22,750 nt of DNA from an uncultured bacterium (GTDB taxonomy: Bacteria; Planctomycetota; Uabimicrobiia; Uabimicrobiales; JABWCH01), in contig CALKWO010000079.1 in the NCBI GenBank assembly GCA_938003875.1, positions 1 to 22,750 of the forward strand, in the 5' to 3' direction. A program made the translations under genes and the position numbers. The stretch's first letter is position 1; each line of letters begins with the position of its first letter. Shown piece by piece: positions 1 through 8,419 of the stretch. The notes under the pieces were generated by a model. The model was given only the letters and a program-made list of their open reading frames with translations, searched no databases and was not told the origin of the DNA.

Positions 1-60
1 TGGTTTAAATCGCATATTATTTGACTCTGTATGCAACGCAAGTGAGAACTGCTGTAAGAA

Positions 61-1167
61 TTAAGAATATTTTAAATATAATTCCAGATACCTTTTTGCC
101 ATAGTATCCAGCCGAAATTCTTCCAATGCCCTTTGCCTGGCTTTTTGCCCCATTGTTTCTCTTATAGATTCCTCTGTCAGGAGCATATTCAGAGCATCGC
201 TCAGTTCCTGGCTTTTTTTAGGAGTGACCAAAAGCCCTGTTTCTTTATGTTGATTTACAAAAGATACCCCTGTTGGAAGATTTGTCGAAACCACAGGCTT
301 TCCACACATCATTGCTTCTACCTGAACAAGGCCAAAGGCTTCACTGTTTTCTACAGAAGGAAGTACAAAAACATCACAGGCATAATAAAAAGAAACAAGA
401 AGATCGTCTGTAACAGAAGGGATAAACACTATTTTTTTTTCCAGACCCAAGCTCTTAGTCTCTTTTATCAAATCATTTTTGAGGTATCCATCTCCCACAA
501 TCAAAAGGGTTGCATCCACTTCTTTCATGGCTTTTAAAAGATAGCTCAACCCTTTATAATAAACGAGTCTTCCAACAAACAATAGAATCTTTTTACCATA
601 CCTGCTTTTTATTTCTTTAGCTTTCTGCTCTCTCTCTTTTGTCAAAATAAAACGGCTTTCATCTACTCCTAAAGGGATCACAGTACATTTATTACTATAA
701 TTTTTTAAAATATTAGAACTTTTTATTATATTGGGCGATGTTGTTATGATCGTTTCTGCTTTTTCTAATAAATGGAAAATAAATGGCTTCAAAAATACCA
801 GAGTTTTTTTTTGTTTTACAATATCGCTATGCCATGTAACGATCAATCTGCCTTCTGGTTTGCTGAGGTAATAGGAAAAGTCTCCCAAAGGAAAAGGAGA
901 ATGAAAGTGTAAGATATCAGAATGATTTTTTTTTAACCAATAGGGAAAAACAGGAGAAACAGGCATAGAAAAACACGTGCCTATGCTAGGAACTTTAATG
1001 GTATTAACCTGATTTTTTTTTTCTCTATATAGATAAAATTGATTATTGCATGCTAAAATGTTCATCTCTACCTGAGAACTCAAGGCATGAGCCAAATCAT
1101 AAACCACTCGCTCTACACCGCCTATATGGGGATAATAGAATTTACTCACTTGTGTTACTTTTAACAT
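61..1167 (-). CDS. GT4-family glycosyltransferase (368 aa)
   Basis: Probable retaining GT-B glycosyltransferase that moves a sugar from a nucleotide-sugar onto a glycan or lipid-linked acceptor at the inner face of the membrane. The N-terminal lobe begins with a beta strand followed by YYPHIGGVERVV (residues 11-22), the usual GT4 acceptor-side glycine motif. The C-terminal donor lobe has LLFVGRLVYYKG (195-206) and the EX7E motif with E276 and E284 (SEAFGLVQVEAM). Length is normal for the family. The start overlaps the stop of the preceding GT4 gene by 7 nt, so the two are likely co-translated. The pair follows an MFS transporter gene, which suggests a surface polysaccharide or glycolipid task. 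Acceptor and sugar cannot be read from the sequence. The family call is secure; the substrate is unknown. Confidence 0.93.
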   Translation of the reverse strand: MLKVTQVSKFYYPHIGGVERVVYDLAHALSSQVEMNILACNNQFYLYREKKNQVNTIKVPSIGTCFSMPVSPVFPYWLKKNHSDILHFHSPFPLGDFSYYLSKPEGRLIVTWHSDIVKQKKTLVFLKPFIFHLLEKAETIITTSPNIIKSSNILKNYSNKCTVIPLGVDESRFILTKEREQKAKEIKSRYGKKILLFVGRLVYYKGLSYLLKAMKEVDATLLIVGDGYLKNDLIKETKSLGLEKKIVFIPSVTDDLLVSFYYACDVFVLPSVENSEAFGLVQVEAMMCGKPVVSTNLPTGVSFVNQHKETGLLVTPKKSQELSDALNMLLTEESIRETMGQKARQRALEEFRLDTMAKRYLELYLKYS

Positions 1168-2255
1168 ATTTTAGCTGCCATATTTCGATAAACATTTAAA
1201 GTTTCTTGCGCAGTTTTTTCCCATGAAAATTCCCTGGAGCGTTGCAAGCCGCTTTGTTTTAAATTTTCTCTCAAGCTACGATTTTGCAATAAAAAAAAAA
1301 TTGCTTCTGAAATATTTTTTTCATCTTTTTCATTTATATAAATAGCACAATCTTTACATACTTCAGGCAGACAAGAATTAGAAGCTGTTATAACAGGAAC
1401 CCCATGAGCCATTGCCTCTAGCAAAGGAAGCCCAAATCCTTCATACAACGAAGGAAAAATAAAAATTTTAGCCTTTTGTAATATAGAAGAGAGTAAAGAT
1501 TCCTCTATATATCCTGTCATAACTATATCTTGTTGAAGATGAAGACGCTGGATTTCATAAAGAATGTCTTGATAAGCAGACCCTCTAGGGCCAATCAACA
1601 CCAGCTTTTCTCTAATTCTATCTTTTAACAAAGCGTATGCTCTGATAAGGCGTAAAAGATTCTTTCTTGGTTCCATAGCACCAAGGAAAAGAATATACTC
1701 TTGTGGCATGCCTGTCTTTTGTACTTCTTTAGGAAAAGAAAAATTATGACCCAAAAAAATCACCTGAATTTTTTTTTCTTTTACTTTGAAAAAACGAATT
1801 ATGTCTTTTTTAGTATTTTCAGAAACAGCAATTACCGCATCAGCCTTTCTTGCACATATAGGGAAAAAAAAGTCATAGTATAGACGTTTGATTTTAGAAA
1901 CTGTATCGGGAAAAATTCTATAAGCAAGGTCATGAATTGTTACAACATATTTACATGTTTTTATTATAGGAGCAGTAAATGACAAACAATGTAGAACATG
2001 AATATGTAAACATTTCGCCAGGAATGGTAATAAAAACTGCTCTATAATCATCCTGAAAAAGGGGTTTCTTGTATAAAATTGTATTATATGATGTCTTTGC
2101 GGATGAAAATTACGAAAAAAAATTTTTCGGCTTACAAAAATATAATAATGATTCGATACATCTGTTTGGAGCAGATTTTCTATAAGGTTTTTTGCATAAA
2201 CAGAGATCCCTGTCTTTTCTTCTGAAAGAATCAAGGCATTGATACCAATGTTCAT
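1161..2255 (-). CDS. GT4-family glycosyltransferase (364 aa)
   Basis: Second GT-B glycosyltransferase. It starts MNIGINALIL and has a short glycine-poor acceptor loop (EEKTGISVY, residues 12-20), then HDLAYRIFP (108-116), a motif common in mannosyl/rhamnosyl-type GT4 enzymes. The donor lobe carries FLGAMEPRKNL (190-200) and the EX7E motif YEGFGLPLLEAM with E272 and E280. Length is typical. Its ATG overlaps the stop of the upstream MFS gene by 1 nt (TGATG) and its own stop overlaps the next GT4 start, giving a tight three-gene unit. The two GT4 proteins differ clearly, so they probably add different sugars in sequence. Very A/T-rich with long A runs in the coding strand complement, like its neighbours. 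Substrate not inferable. Confidence 0.93.
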   Translation of the reverse strand: MNIGINALILSEEKTGISVYAKNLIENLLQTDVSNHYYIFVSRKIFFRNFHPQRHHIIQFYTRNPFFRMIIEQFLLPFLAKCLHIHVLHCLSFTAPIIKTCKYVVTIHDLAYRIFPDTVSKIKRLYYDFFFPICARKADAVIAVSENTKKDIIRFFKVKEKKIQVIFLGHNFSFPKEVQKTGMPQEYILFLGAMEPRKNLLRLIRAYALLKDRIREKLVLIGPRGSAYQDILYEIQRLHLQQDIVMTGYIEESLLSSILQKAKIFIFPSLYEGFGLPLLEAMAHGVPVITASNSCLPEVCKDCAIYINEKDEKNISEAIFFLLQNRSLRENLKQSGLQRSREFSWEKTAQETLNVYRNMAAKIC

Positions 2256-3628
2256 CAGGATGCCCTTTTTTCTTCTAACAAAGAAGGAGTATGTTTTTTC
2301 TTAAATGTTATAAGATGATGGATTAAACCCATAGTCGGCATATTAGTTACAACCCGCAAAAGAATTTTGCTGTAAGGTACCTGATTGGTTTGCGTTTTTA
2401 AACTATTGAGCTTAGGGATATATAAAAACGAAATCATATAGCGAACGCTTCCGCTTATCAAAAAAATATAAAGATACATGAGTGATGTTTCTGACGTATT
2501 GATAAAAAAAGCCCCGAAAACGCTTCCCAAGAAAAGTGCCAGGCCATTGATGACATTGTAGTAAGATATACATTCCACTCTTTTATCAGATTTTGTGATT
2601 TCAAACATCACATTAAAAGAGCAAAGCTCGAAGCCTGCCCATACAAAGCCAGAATATATCTGCACAAAAATCAAATACCAGAATTGCTGCGAAAAAAACC
2701 ATAAAATCGGCGACATAGGCATCAACAGACCTGCCAATGTCAAAAGCCTTCTGGACCCAAACTGGTCTGAAGCCATTCCCCATGCTGGCATGCTGAATAT
2801 TTTGGCCACTACAGCAGTAGCATTGATGATAGTAAAGCTAAAGTAGTCCAGCTTGATCTCATTGAGCATATAAGGAGTAAAAAAAGGCGACCCCAAATAC
2901 ACTGCCATATTCATGAAAGCCAGATAAAATACGAAAGAACGGCATTCTTTATATTCTTCCTTCTTGAGAAATTCCGAAAACCTTAGTCGATGGTGTTCTT
3001 TTGTCTGGTATTCTGGTTCATATTTCTTTGCTAAAAAAAGGCAAGACATCATTCTGCAAAAAAAGGCGATAAGAAAAAGCGTCAGGAAGCCTTTATAGAT
3101 ACTTCCCTGTTCATTGCCAAATAGCTTTAGAATATATCCTGCCATCAACAAGGAAAGAAAAGTAGAAAATTCCATAATACGGCTGCGTGAAGCAAAATAT
3201 TTTCCCCTAGTGTTAGAGGGAACAATATCGCCTATCCAGCTATTCCATACAGGACCAATTATCATACCAGAAATACGATAAAGTGCAACACAAAAAATAA
3301 ACCAGGCAACCTTATGAGACTCAAGAAAAAAAACCAGAGATATAGGTAGAAATATCCATCCCTGTAGAAAAACTCCCATGCAAACCGTTTTTTGCCTGGA
3401 ACCGCACAATGTTAAAAAATCGTTGGAAAAAAGTTGAAAGATAGATCCTAAAAACATAGGCAAAGAAGCCAGCAAAGCCACTTCTAAATTACTCGCATTC
3501 AAAAAAATGGCAAAAGGAGAAAGGAAAGAATCTCCCATACCAATCATCAAAGCATAAAAAATTCCATCCAGGATGGAATACCGCAGACTTTTAATGGTTT
3601 GTTCCTGCGTAAGTTCCTTATTGACCAT
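2255..3628 (-). CDS. MFS transporter (457 aa)
   Basis: Twelve-helix-type major facilitator permease in the inner membrane, visible as repeated hydrophobic stretches through the whole length. After helix 4 it has a conserved-looking cytoplasmic loop WNSWIGDIVPSNTRGKYFAS (about residues 128-147), with the acidic/RG signature expected between MFS helices. A second half-repeat follows a soluble linker near residues 205-225 (EPEYQTKEHHRLRFSEF). No substrate-specific motif is recognised. First gene of a three-gene unit with the two GT4 genes (1-nt overlap). It could export or import a small metabolite for glycan synthesis, but this is inference from position only. The start is the first ATG after an in-frame stop; a GAGGT lies somewhat far upstream. 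The C-terminus is a Lys-rich cytoplasmic tail. Confidence 0.88.
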   Translation of the reverse strand: MVNKELTQEQTIKSLRYSILDGIFYALMIGMGDSFLSPFAIFLNASNLEVALLASLPMFLGSIFQLFSNDFLTLCGSRQKTVCMGVFLQGWIFLPISLVFFLESHKVAWFIFCVALYRISGMIIGPVWNSWIGDIVPSNTRGKYFASRSRIMEFSTFLSLLMAGYILKLFGNEQGSIYKGFLTLFLIAFFCRMMSCLFLAKKYEPEYQTKEHHRLRFSEFLKKEEYKECRSFVFYLAFMNMAVYLGSPFFTPYMLNEIKLDYFSFTIINATAVVAKIFSMPAWGMASDQFGSRRLLTLAGLLMPMSPILWFFSQQFWYLIFVQIYSGFVWAGFELCSFNVMFEITKSDKRVECISYYNVINGLALFLGSVFGAFFINTSETSLMYLYIFLISGSVRYMISFLYIPKLNSLKTQTNQVPYSKILLRVVTNMPTMGLIHHLITFKKKHTPSLLEEKRAS

Positions 3629-3651
3629 TAGTTGTTATTTTACCTCGAACT

Positions 3652-3693
3652 AAAAACAAAAAAAATCAGGTTTTGCAAATTTTGCCTGATTTT
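3652..3693 (-). terminator. Rho-independent terminator downstream of the hybrid kinase gene
   Basis: A perfect 9-bp inverted repeat, AAAATCAGG (3662-3670) and CCTGATTTT (3685-3693), has a further GCAAA/TTTGC pairing inside its loop. Read on the minus strand it is followed by a run of eight T, then GTTTTT. It lies after the stop of the hybrid kinase gene and before the MFS gene start, so it should separate the kinase transcript from the MFS-GT4-GT4 unit. Confidence 0.75.
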
Positions 3694-3749
3694 ATCACTT
3701 ATAGTTTATAGTGCAAGAAAAAAACAACGACAGGCAGCGATAATCCCAT

Positions 3750-3797
3750 TTCCCAGGGTGTTGCCCTAGGCTGGTATGTATAGGCCTTTCAGACCCA
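3750..3797 (+). repeat. CCCAGGG/GGCTGGTAT intergenic repeat, copy 1
   Basis: Non-coding element containing CCCAGGGTGTTGCCCTAGG, a small imperfect stem, followed by CTGGTATGTATAGGCC. A diverged copy lies inverted near 19985-20030; the shared core reads TGCCCT(A/G)GGCTGGTAT(A/G)T. It sits between the hybrid kinase stop and that gene's terminator hairpin, so it may be transcribed in the 3' untranslated part of the kinase mRNA. Function unknown. Confidence 0.55.
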
Positions 3798-3832
3798 AGA
3801 TTAAAGCCTTTTCCACTAGCACAAACCGTAAG

Positions 3833-6800
3833 TTAGATTTTTTTTTCTATTGCCTCTTTTAGTCTTTTGAATTGGGCTTCAAGGTAAGGCATAAGTCTTT
3901 TAAGCTCAGCTAGATCCCCTACTTTAGCAGCCATTTCCATTTTGAATGCCACAGTTCGCAAGGCTTCTCCTCCGATATTTGCAGAAGCACCCTTGATGCT
4001 ATGTGCCTGCCTTTCTGAACTTGTAATATCTCCCTTTTCCAGATAATTCCAAAGCGTCTTGATTTGTTCGGGAATATCTTGTAAAAATACTTTCAGAATA
4101 TTTTTTGTCATCTCTTCATCCCCCATCAATCGTTCCATCATTGCTTTTTTATCGAATACCATAGGCAATTGAGGAGTGCTGGCCCCCATGTCGATATTCG
4201 CTATTTCCAGCCTTCTGGTTATTATTTTTTTGGATCTGCCACTTTTGCTCCGATGCTTTGGTATCCATTTTTCTAAAATTTTAATGAACGATTGCGGAGT
4301 TACTGGCTTGGAGATATAGTCATCCATACCTGAAGCCAGACATTTTTCACGATCTCCTTGCATGGCATACGCTGTCATAGCGATAATGATGGAATGGGAT
4401 TTCTTCCCATCGCCCTTTTTTTTGTTAGATTCTTTTTCCCGAATCCTTCTTGTTGCTTCCAGACCATCCATAACAGGCATCTGGATATCCATCAGTATCA
4501 GATCATACGCCTTACACTCAATTGCTTTGATTACCTCTTCCCCATTATTCACAGCATCAACCTTTAAGCCCAGCTTTGTCAACATTCCCAAAGCGACTTG
4601 CTGGTTGATCAAATTGTCTTCTGCCATTAAAATATAAGTATTGCTGTCAACAGGAGCATGAATTTTTTCTTTCTCGGAAACTTGCATGCTAGACGATACT
4701 GGTATTTCTTGCTGCTTTACATTGGACATCAGCATACAAAGAATCGTTTTCAAATCCGTATTGCGTATTGGTTTGGTAGTATAAGCATCAAAGCCTATAT
4801 CTTCTAAATTTTGAGAATCATCCCTGATTCCCAAGGGAACTAGCATGACAAGCTTTGTATTTCTTAAGGATTGAGAGGATTTTATGATTCTGCCTAAGGC
4901 TTCTCCATCCATACCAGGCATCTGCATATCTATGAGAACAATCGGAAAAGGATTGTTTTCATAAATTCCTCTATATAGAACACTCACAGCATCAGAGCTA
5001 TCCTGTATTGCATGGACTTTCATCCCCCAGTAGGTCAATATTTTAGTTAATAGCTTACAACTACTTAGATTATCATCTACTATCAGGATTCTTTTATGAA
5101 GAAGCTCTAAAGATCCTGTGTTTTCTATCTGTGCTTTTAGCTGTTTTTTCAACAGAATGGTAAACCAAAATTCAGAGCCTTTTCCTTCTTCGCTTGTTAC
5201 CCCTATTTCTCCCTGCATAAGATTTACCAGTTGCCTGGAAATGGCAAGTCCCAGTCCTGTGCCTCCGTACTGTCTTGTGATGGACGAATCCCCCTGGCTG
5301 AATTTGTCGAAAATCAATTCCATTTTATTGGGAGAAATACCTATGCCTGTATCTCTTACCATAAACTTCAAAAGAACACACTCATCGTCCTTATTTTCCT
5401 GAGCTAAAGAAACCAGAATGGATATTTCGCCTTCATGAGTAAATTTGATTGCATTGCTCACTAAATTATTCAGGATCTGACGCAAACGCGCAGGGTCTCC
5501 TTTTAACAGGCTAGGAACATTAGAATCAATAGAAGACAAAAATTCAAGACCCTTTTTATGCACACGAACTGCCATACTGGCAGCAAAATCATCCATAAGG
5601 CTGGATAGATCAAAACTTAGCATTTCAACATCTAATTTTTTAGCTTCTATTTTAGAAAAATCCAAGATATCATTGATCAATACCAAAAGAGATTCACCGC
5701 TAGTTTTTAAAATTTCACTATAGCGTTTTTGTTCATCATTGAGTTTTGTGTCAAGCAATAGACCTGTCATCCCAATGATACCGTTGATAGGAGTGCGAAT
5801 TTCATGGCTCATATTCGCAAGAAATTCTCCTTTGGCAATATTGGCGATTTTAGCCTGCTCCGCCATCTCTCTAGCATATACTGTCTGCTGCTTTAGATAG
5901 GAATTCAGTTGTTCTGCTTCCTCTTTTGCGCCACGTAATCTTTCTTCGGCTTTTTTGAGTTCTGTGATATCCACAAAACTTTCTACAACATATTCTTCCC
6001 CTTCCATATCCAGATGGACTATAGTTTTTAAAACAGGTATAATCTTTTTATCTTCTCTGATGATATAGCTTTCTGAATTGAATATTTTTTTGCCTATTTC
6101 AAACATAAGGCATTTGCCTTCTTGGGATGGGCAAATATAAGAATTACAAGGCTTTCCAATCAAATCTTCTTGCTTACATCCAAGCATAGACAGAGCAGCA
6201 GGATTTGTTTGTATGATGATACGGTCCTTTTTTCGGACAAGAAGAATACCTGCCTGTACTGAATCCATAATAACTCTCAGCCTGCGAAGAGTAGAGGATA
6301 GCTCTGATTCACTTTTTTGCAGACAATAAGTACGCTCAGCAACCAACCTCTCCAGCTCTTTACGACGATTTACAGTCAAGCCAATCACACAAGAAATTGC
6401 AATGGTAATCAAAATACCGCAGATCATAGCTATTCTTAACATTTTTGCAGGATATAGACTATAAAAACTATCAGAAGGCTGGGATACCAATAAAAAGGTT
6501 TTACCAAAGAGAAATATAGGATAAGAAATAGAAAATGATGGCTTGCTAGAGATAGATTCTTTGTTGGAGGCAAGTTTTTCAAAAGGTTTGTGTTCAGAAA
6601 GATAATATAAATTTATGGATATTCCGCCTGTCTCTTTTTGGGTAATATTTTCTAGTACTGTGCCCATGCACAGGATCACTGTTGCATAACCTTGTAAAAG
6701 ATTATCGTTTTGATGAAAGACGGGGCGAAATGCTATTATTTCTTTCTGGTTACATCTCTTATGTATGAATTGTACTGGCTCTGTGCCTATTGTAAAGCCT

Positions 6801-7975
6801 GTTTTGGCTGATTTTTGGATTGCAGCATACAATTTAGGCTCCGAACCCAAATCATAGCCTAGATATTTCTCATTATCGCATTTAGGAGATACATGCAATA
6901 AGGGATAGCACCAGTCAGCCATGGAAACAATTTTCCTTCCTTCACTATCCTTTTGCCATATTTCCTCAAAGGAAAACCCTTCTTTCTGAATTTGTTGCAG
7001 GAAGCTAGTCCTGTTTTCAGAAGAGACAGCAGGAATCCATCCCCATGCCTGGATGAAAGCATCTCTGGTAAGAAATTCTGTAAATTTTTCAAATTCTTTT
7101 TGGCAAACAGACTCGCTTCCTTCAAAAAAAGAGGCTAAAGATTCCAGCTTGCTGTAGGCAATCTCATAGAAAAATTTAGAAATATATCGGGACTGAGAAA
7201 GAGCTAGTTGAAAGAAAGTATTACGCTGGTTGATATCTTCATTTACATGAGCCAACCAGGAAATAAGCAGAGTGATAACAAGGCCAATCAAAAAGCTCAT
7301 GGTGCTTTCTGTATATGCCCATTGATGTTGTGAATATTTCAAAAAATAGAAGACAATGGCAAGAAATACGAGAATGAGAGTAAAGCATGCAGCAGGAAAA
7401 GCAGAAGCAAATTTCTGCGATTTCCATCTGCTGGCATCCATATCCATAGCAAAAACAGATATGACATTTCCCTTTTTATGATCTATAATAGGCACAGCAG
7501 CACTAACAAAGGTTCCCCATCTATCAGTGAAGGGACCAACGGTGCTGGCAATGCCTGTTTTGAAAACATTGTAGAATTCTTCTGGGGCTTCTTCATAAAT
7601 TTGTCCTGCTGGGGATTCATCTTTAGATCCTTCTGGCTCGCTATCGACAAAAAAGAAGACTTTACCTTGCTCATTCTTCCCCATAGCATAAAGAAACCGA
7701 CATTTTAAATTCGCCAGGCGAACCGTGGCAAGTTGCTCTTTCAAGAGTAGGTAAGCTGGATTGGTAAGGTCTTTCTCTGTACCAGACAACAACTGGATTT
7801 TTTCAATACCGATGGCATCCGCTACCAACTGCGTTTGTTGAAGCAATTGTGATCTCATTTCCTGGTCGCTATAGGACATCATAAGAAAGGCCAGTATTAC
7901 ACCAATAAAAATAAATATGCCTATAACAAATAAAAATGCCAGGGGGTAAACGTGTCTTGATGCTTTCATTGCCAT
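3833..7975 (-). CDS. Hybrid sensor histidine kinase: Cache-like, CHASE, PAS, HisKA, HATPase, two receivers, HPt
   Basis: Membrane phosphorelay protein with all relay steps in one chain (1380 aa from this start). The start is chosen at ATG 7975 because GGAG (7982-7985) lies 6 nt upstream; an in-frame ATG at 8029 would add 18 residues but has no Shine-Dalgarno sequence. TM1 is at about 10-34. A periplasmic Cache-like region has WGTFVSAAVPI and a VFAMDMDAS end (to about 182). TM2/TM3 lie near 193-213 and 225-244, a CHASE-type extracellular domain at about 252-482 (ends in IIAFRPVF), and TM4 near 513-535. A PAS domain (563-672) has a Cys pair around CPSQEGKC. HisKA has SHEIRTP with H724; HATPase has N841, DTGIGI and GGTGLGLAI. 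Receiver 1 has D967/D968, D1016, K1068; receiver 2 has E1119/D1120, D1163, K1223. HPt has AHSIKG with H1325. All catalytic residues are present. The ligand is unknown. Confidence 0.95.
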   Translation of the reverse strand: MAMKASRHVYPLAFLFVIGIFIFIGVILAFLMMSYSDQEMRSQLLQQTQLVADAIGIEKIQLLSGTEKDLTNPAYLLLKEQLATVRLANLKCRFLYAMGKNEQGKVFFFVDSEPEGSKDESPAGQIYEEAPEEFYNVFKTGIASTVGPFTDRWGTFVSAAVPIIDHKKGNVISVFAMDMDASRWKSQKFASAFPAACFTLILVFLAIVFYFLKYSQHQWAYTESTMSFLIGLVITLLISWLAHVNEDINQRNTFFQLALSQSRYISKFFYEIAYSKLESLASFFEGSESVCQKEFEKFTEFLTRDAFIQAWGWIPAVSSENRTSFLQQIQKEGFSFEEIWQKDSEGRKIVSMADWCYPLLHVSPKCDNEKYLGYDLGSEPKLYAAIQKSAKTGFTIGTEPVQFIHKRCNQKEIIAFRPVFHQNDNLLQGYATVILCMGTVLENITQKETGGISINLYYLSEHKPFEKLASNKESISSKPSFSISYPIFLFGKTFLLVSQPSDSFYSLYPAKMLRIAMICGILITIAISCVIGLTVNRRKELERLVAERTYCLQKSESELSSTLRRLRVIMDSVQAGILLVRKKDRIIIQTNPAALSMLGCKQEDLIGKPCNSYICPSQEGKCLMFEIGKKIFNSESYIIREDKKIIPVLKTIVHLDMEGEEYVVESFVDITELKKAEERLRGAKEEAEQLNSYLKQQTVYAREMAEQAKIANIAKGEFLANMSHEIRTPINGIIGMTGLLLDTKLNDEQKRYSEILKTSGESLLVLINDILDFSKIEAKKLDVEMLSFDLSSLMDDFAASMAVRVHKKGLEFLSSIDSNVPSLLKGDPARLRQILNNLVSNAIKFTHEGEISILVSLAQENKDDECVLLKFMVRDTGIGISPNKMELIFDKFSQGDSSITRQYGGTGLGLAISRQLVNLMQGEIGVTSEEGKGSEFWFTILLKKQLKAQIENTGSLELLHKRILIVDDNLSSCKLLTKILTYWGMKVHAIQDSSDAVSVLYRGIYENNPFPIVLIDMQMPGMDGEALGRIIKSSQSLRNTKLVMLVPLGIRDDSQNLEDIGFDAYTTKPIRNTDLKTILCMLMSNVKQQEIPVSSSMQVSEKEKIHAPVDSNTYILMAEDNLINQQVALGMLTKLGLKVDAVNNGEEVIKAIECKAYDLILMDIQMPVMDGLEATRRIREKESNKKKGDGKKSHSIIIAMTAYAMQGDREKCLASGMDDYISKPVTPQSFIKILEKWIPKHRSKSGRSKKIITRRLEIANIDMGASTPQLPMVFDKKAMMERLMGDEEMTKNILKVFLQDIPEQIKTLWNYLEKGDITSSERQAHSIKGASANIGGEALRTVAFKMEMAAKVGDLAELKRLMPYLEAQFKRLKEAIEKKI

Positions 7976-7981
7976 CTGTAT

Positions 7982-7985
7982 CTCC
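7982..7985 (-). promoter_or_regulatory. Shine-Dalgarno site deciding the hybrid kinase start
   Basis: GGAG on the minus strand stands 6 nt before ATG 7975 and favours that start over the upstream in-frame ATG at 8029, which has only A/T-rich sequence before it. The shorter form also puts TM1 close to the N-terminus with few preceding basic residues, as is usual. Confidence 0.6.
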
Positions 7986-8040
7986 GAGTATAGTATTTTT
8001 TTCCCGTGATGTATTCTGCGAACGAGCATAATTTAAAATT

Positions 8041-8322
8041 TTACCACAGAGGCACAGAGAACACGGAGAAAAATGAGAAGAGAACCACAGATGAACACAA
8101 ATAAACACGGATTAAATAATCTTCTTGTTTCAATTTACTGTATAGGAAATTATAGTTTTGTTGTAATCGTAATCTTTATCATAGTCATAATCATAATCAT
8201 AATCTTAATCTTTATCAATAAAATAGAAAGAAAGATATTATAAAAAATTATTTGTGTTCATCTGTGTTTATCTGTGGTTCAAAATCTAAAAACTCTCTGT
8301 GCCTCTGTGTCTCTGTGGTTAA
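8041..8322. repeat. Nested inverted block of ACCACAGAG and ACCACAGATGAACAC repeats
   Basis: This fills most of the 444-nt gap between the pseudokinase stop and the hybrid kinase start. Outer arms share a perfect 16-bp inverted match, CACAGAGGCACAGAGA (8045-8060) with its complement at 8294-8309. Inner arms share a perfect 19-bp match, CACAGATGAACACAAATAA (8086-8104) with its complement at 8248-8266. Each arm is itself a chain of 8-11 nt units built on CAC + purines. A hexamer array lies in the centre, and a further arm fragment (ATCTGTGGTTCTCTTT) occurs at 8357-8372. The matches are offset by one unit relative to the ACCAC ends, as expected for slipped tandem units. No ORF or RNA gene was seen here. 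Confidence 0.85.
8163..8216. repeat. Nine-unit degenerate hexamer tandem array (NTAATC type)
   Basis: Contiguous hexamers in perfect register: GTAATC, GTAATC, TTTATC, ATAGTC, three ATAATC, TTAATC, TTTATC. All nine end in TC and keep T at position 2. The array lies between the inner arms of the inverted block at 8041-8322, upstream of the hybrid kinase gene. Confidence 0.85.
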
Positions 8323-8419
8323 TTCTATTTTTTTAGTTTATGGCCGTTCGCAGTTTATCTGTGGTTCTCTTTAAAAATCAAAAAAGTTCACTTACAAGCT
8401 GCGGAATGTAGTGAGCTGG

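Noticed and set aside
6859..7125. 88-aa minus-strand gene
   Set aside because: It is an alternative frame inside the CHASE region of the hybrid kinase.
8041..8322. CRISPR array
   Set aside because: Units are 6-11 nt, contiguous, degenerate and arranged as facing arms; there are no unique spacers between conserved direct repeats and no cas genes.
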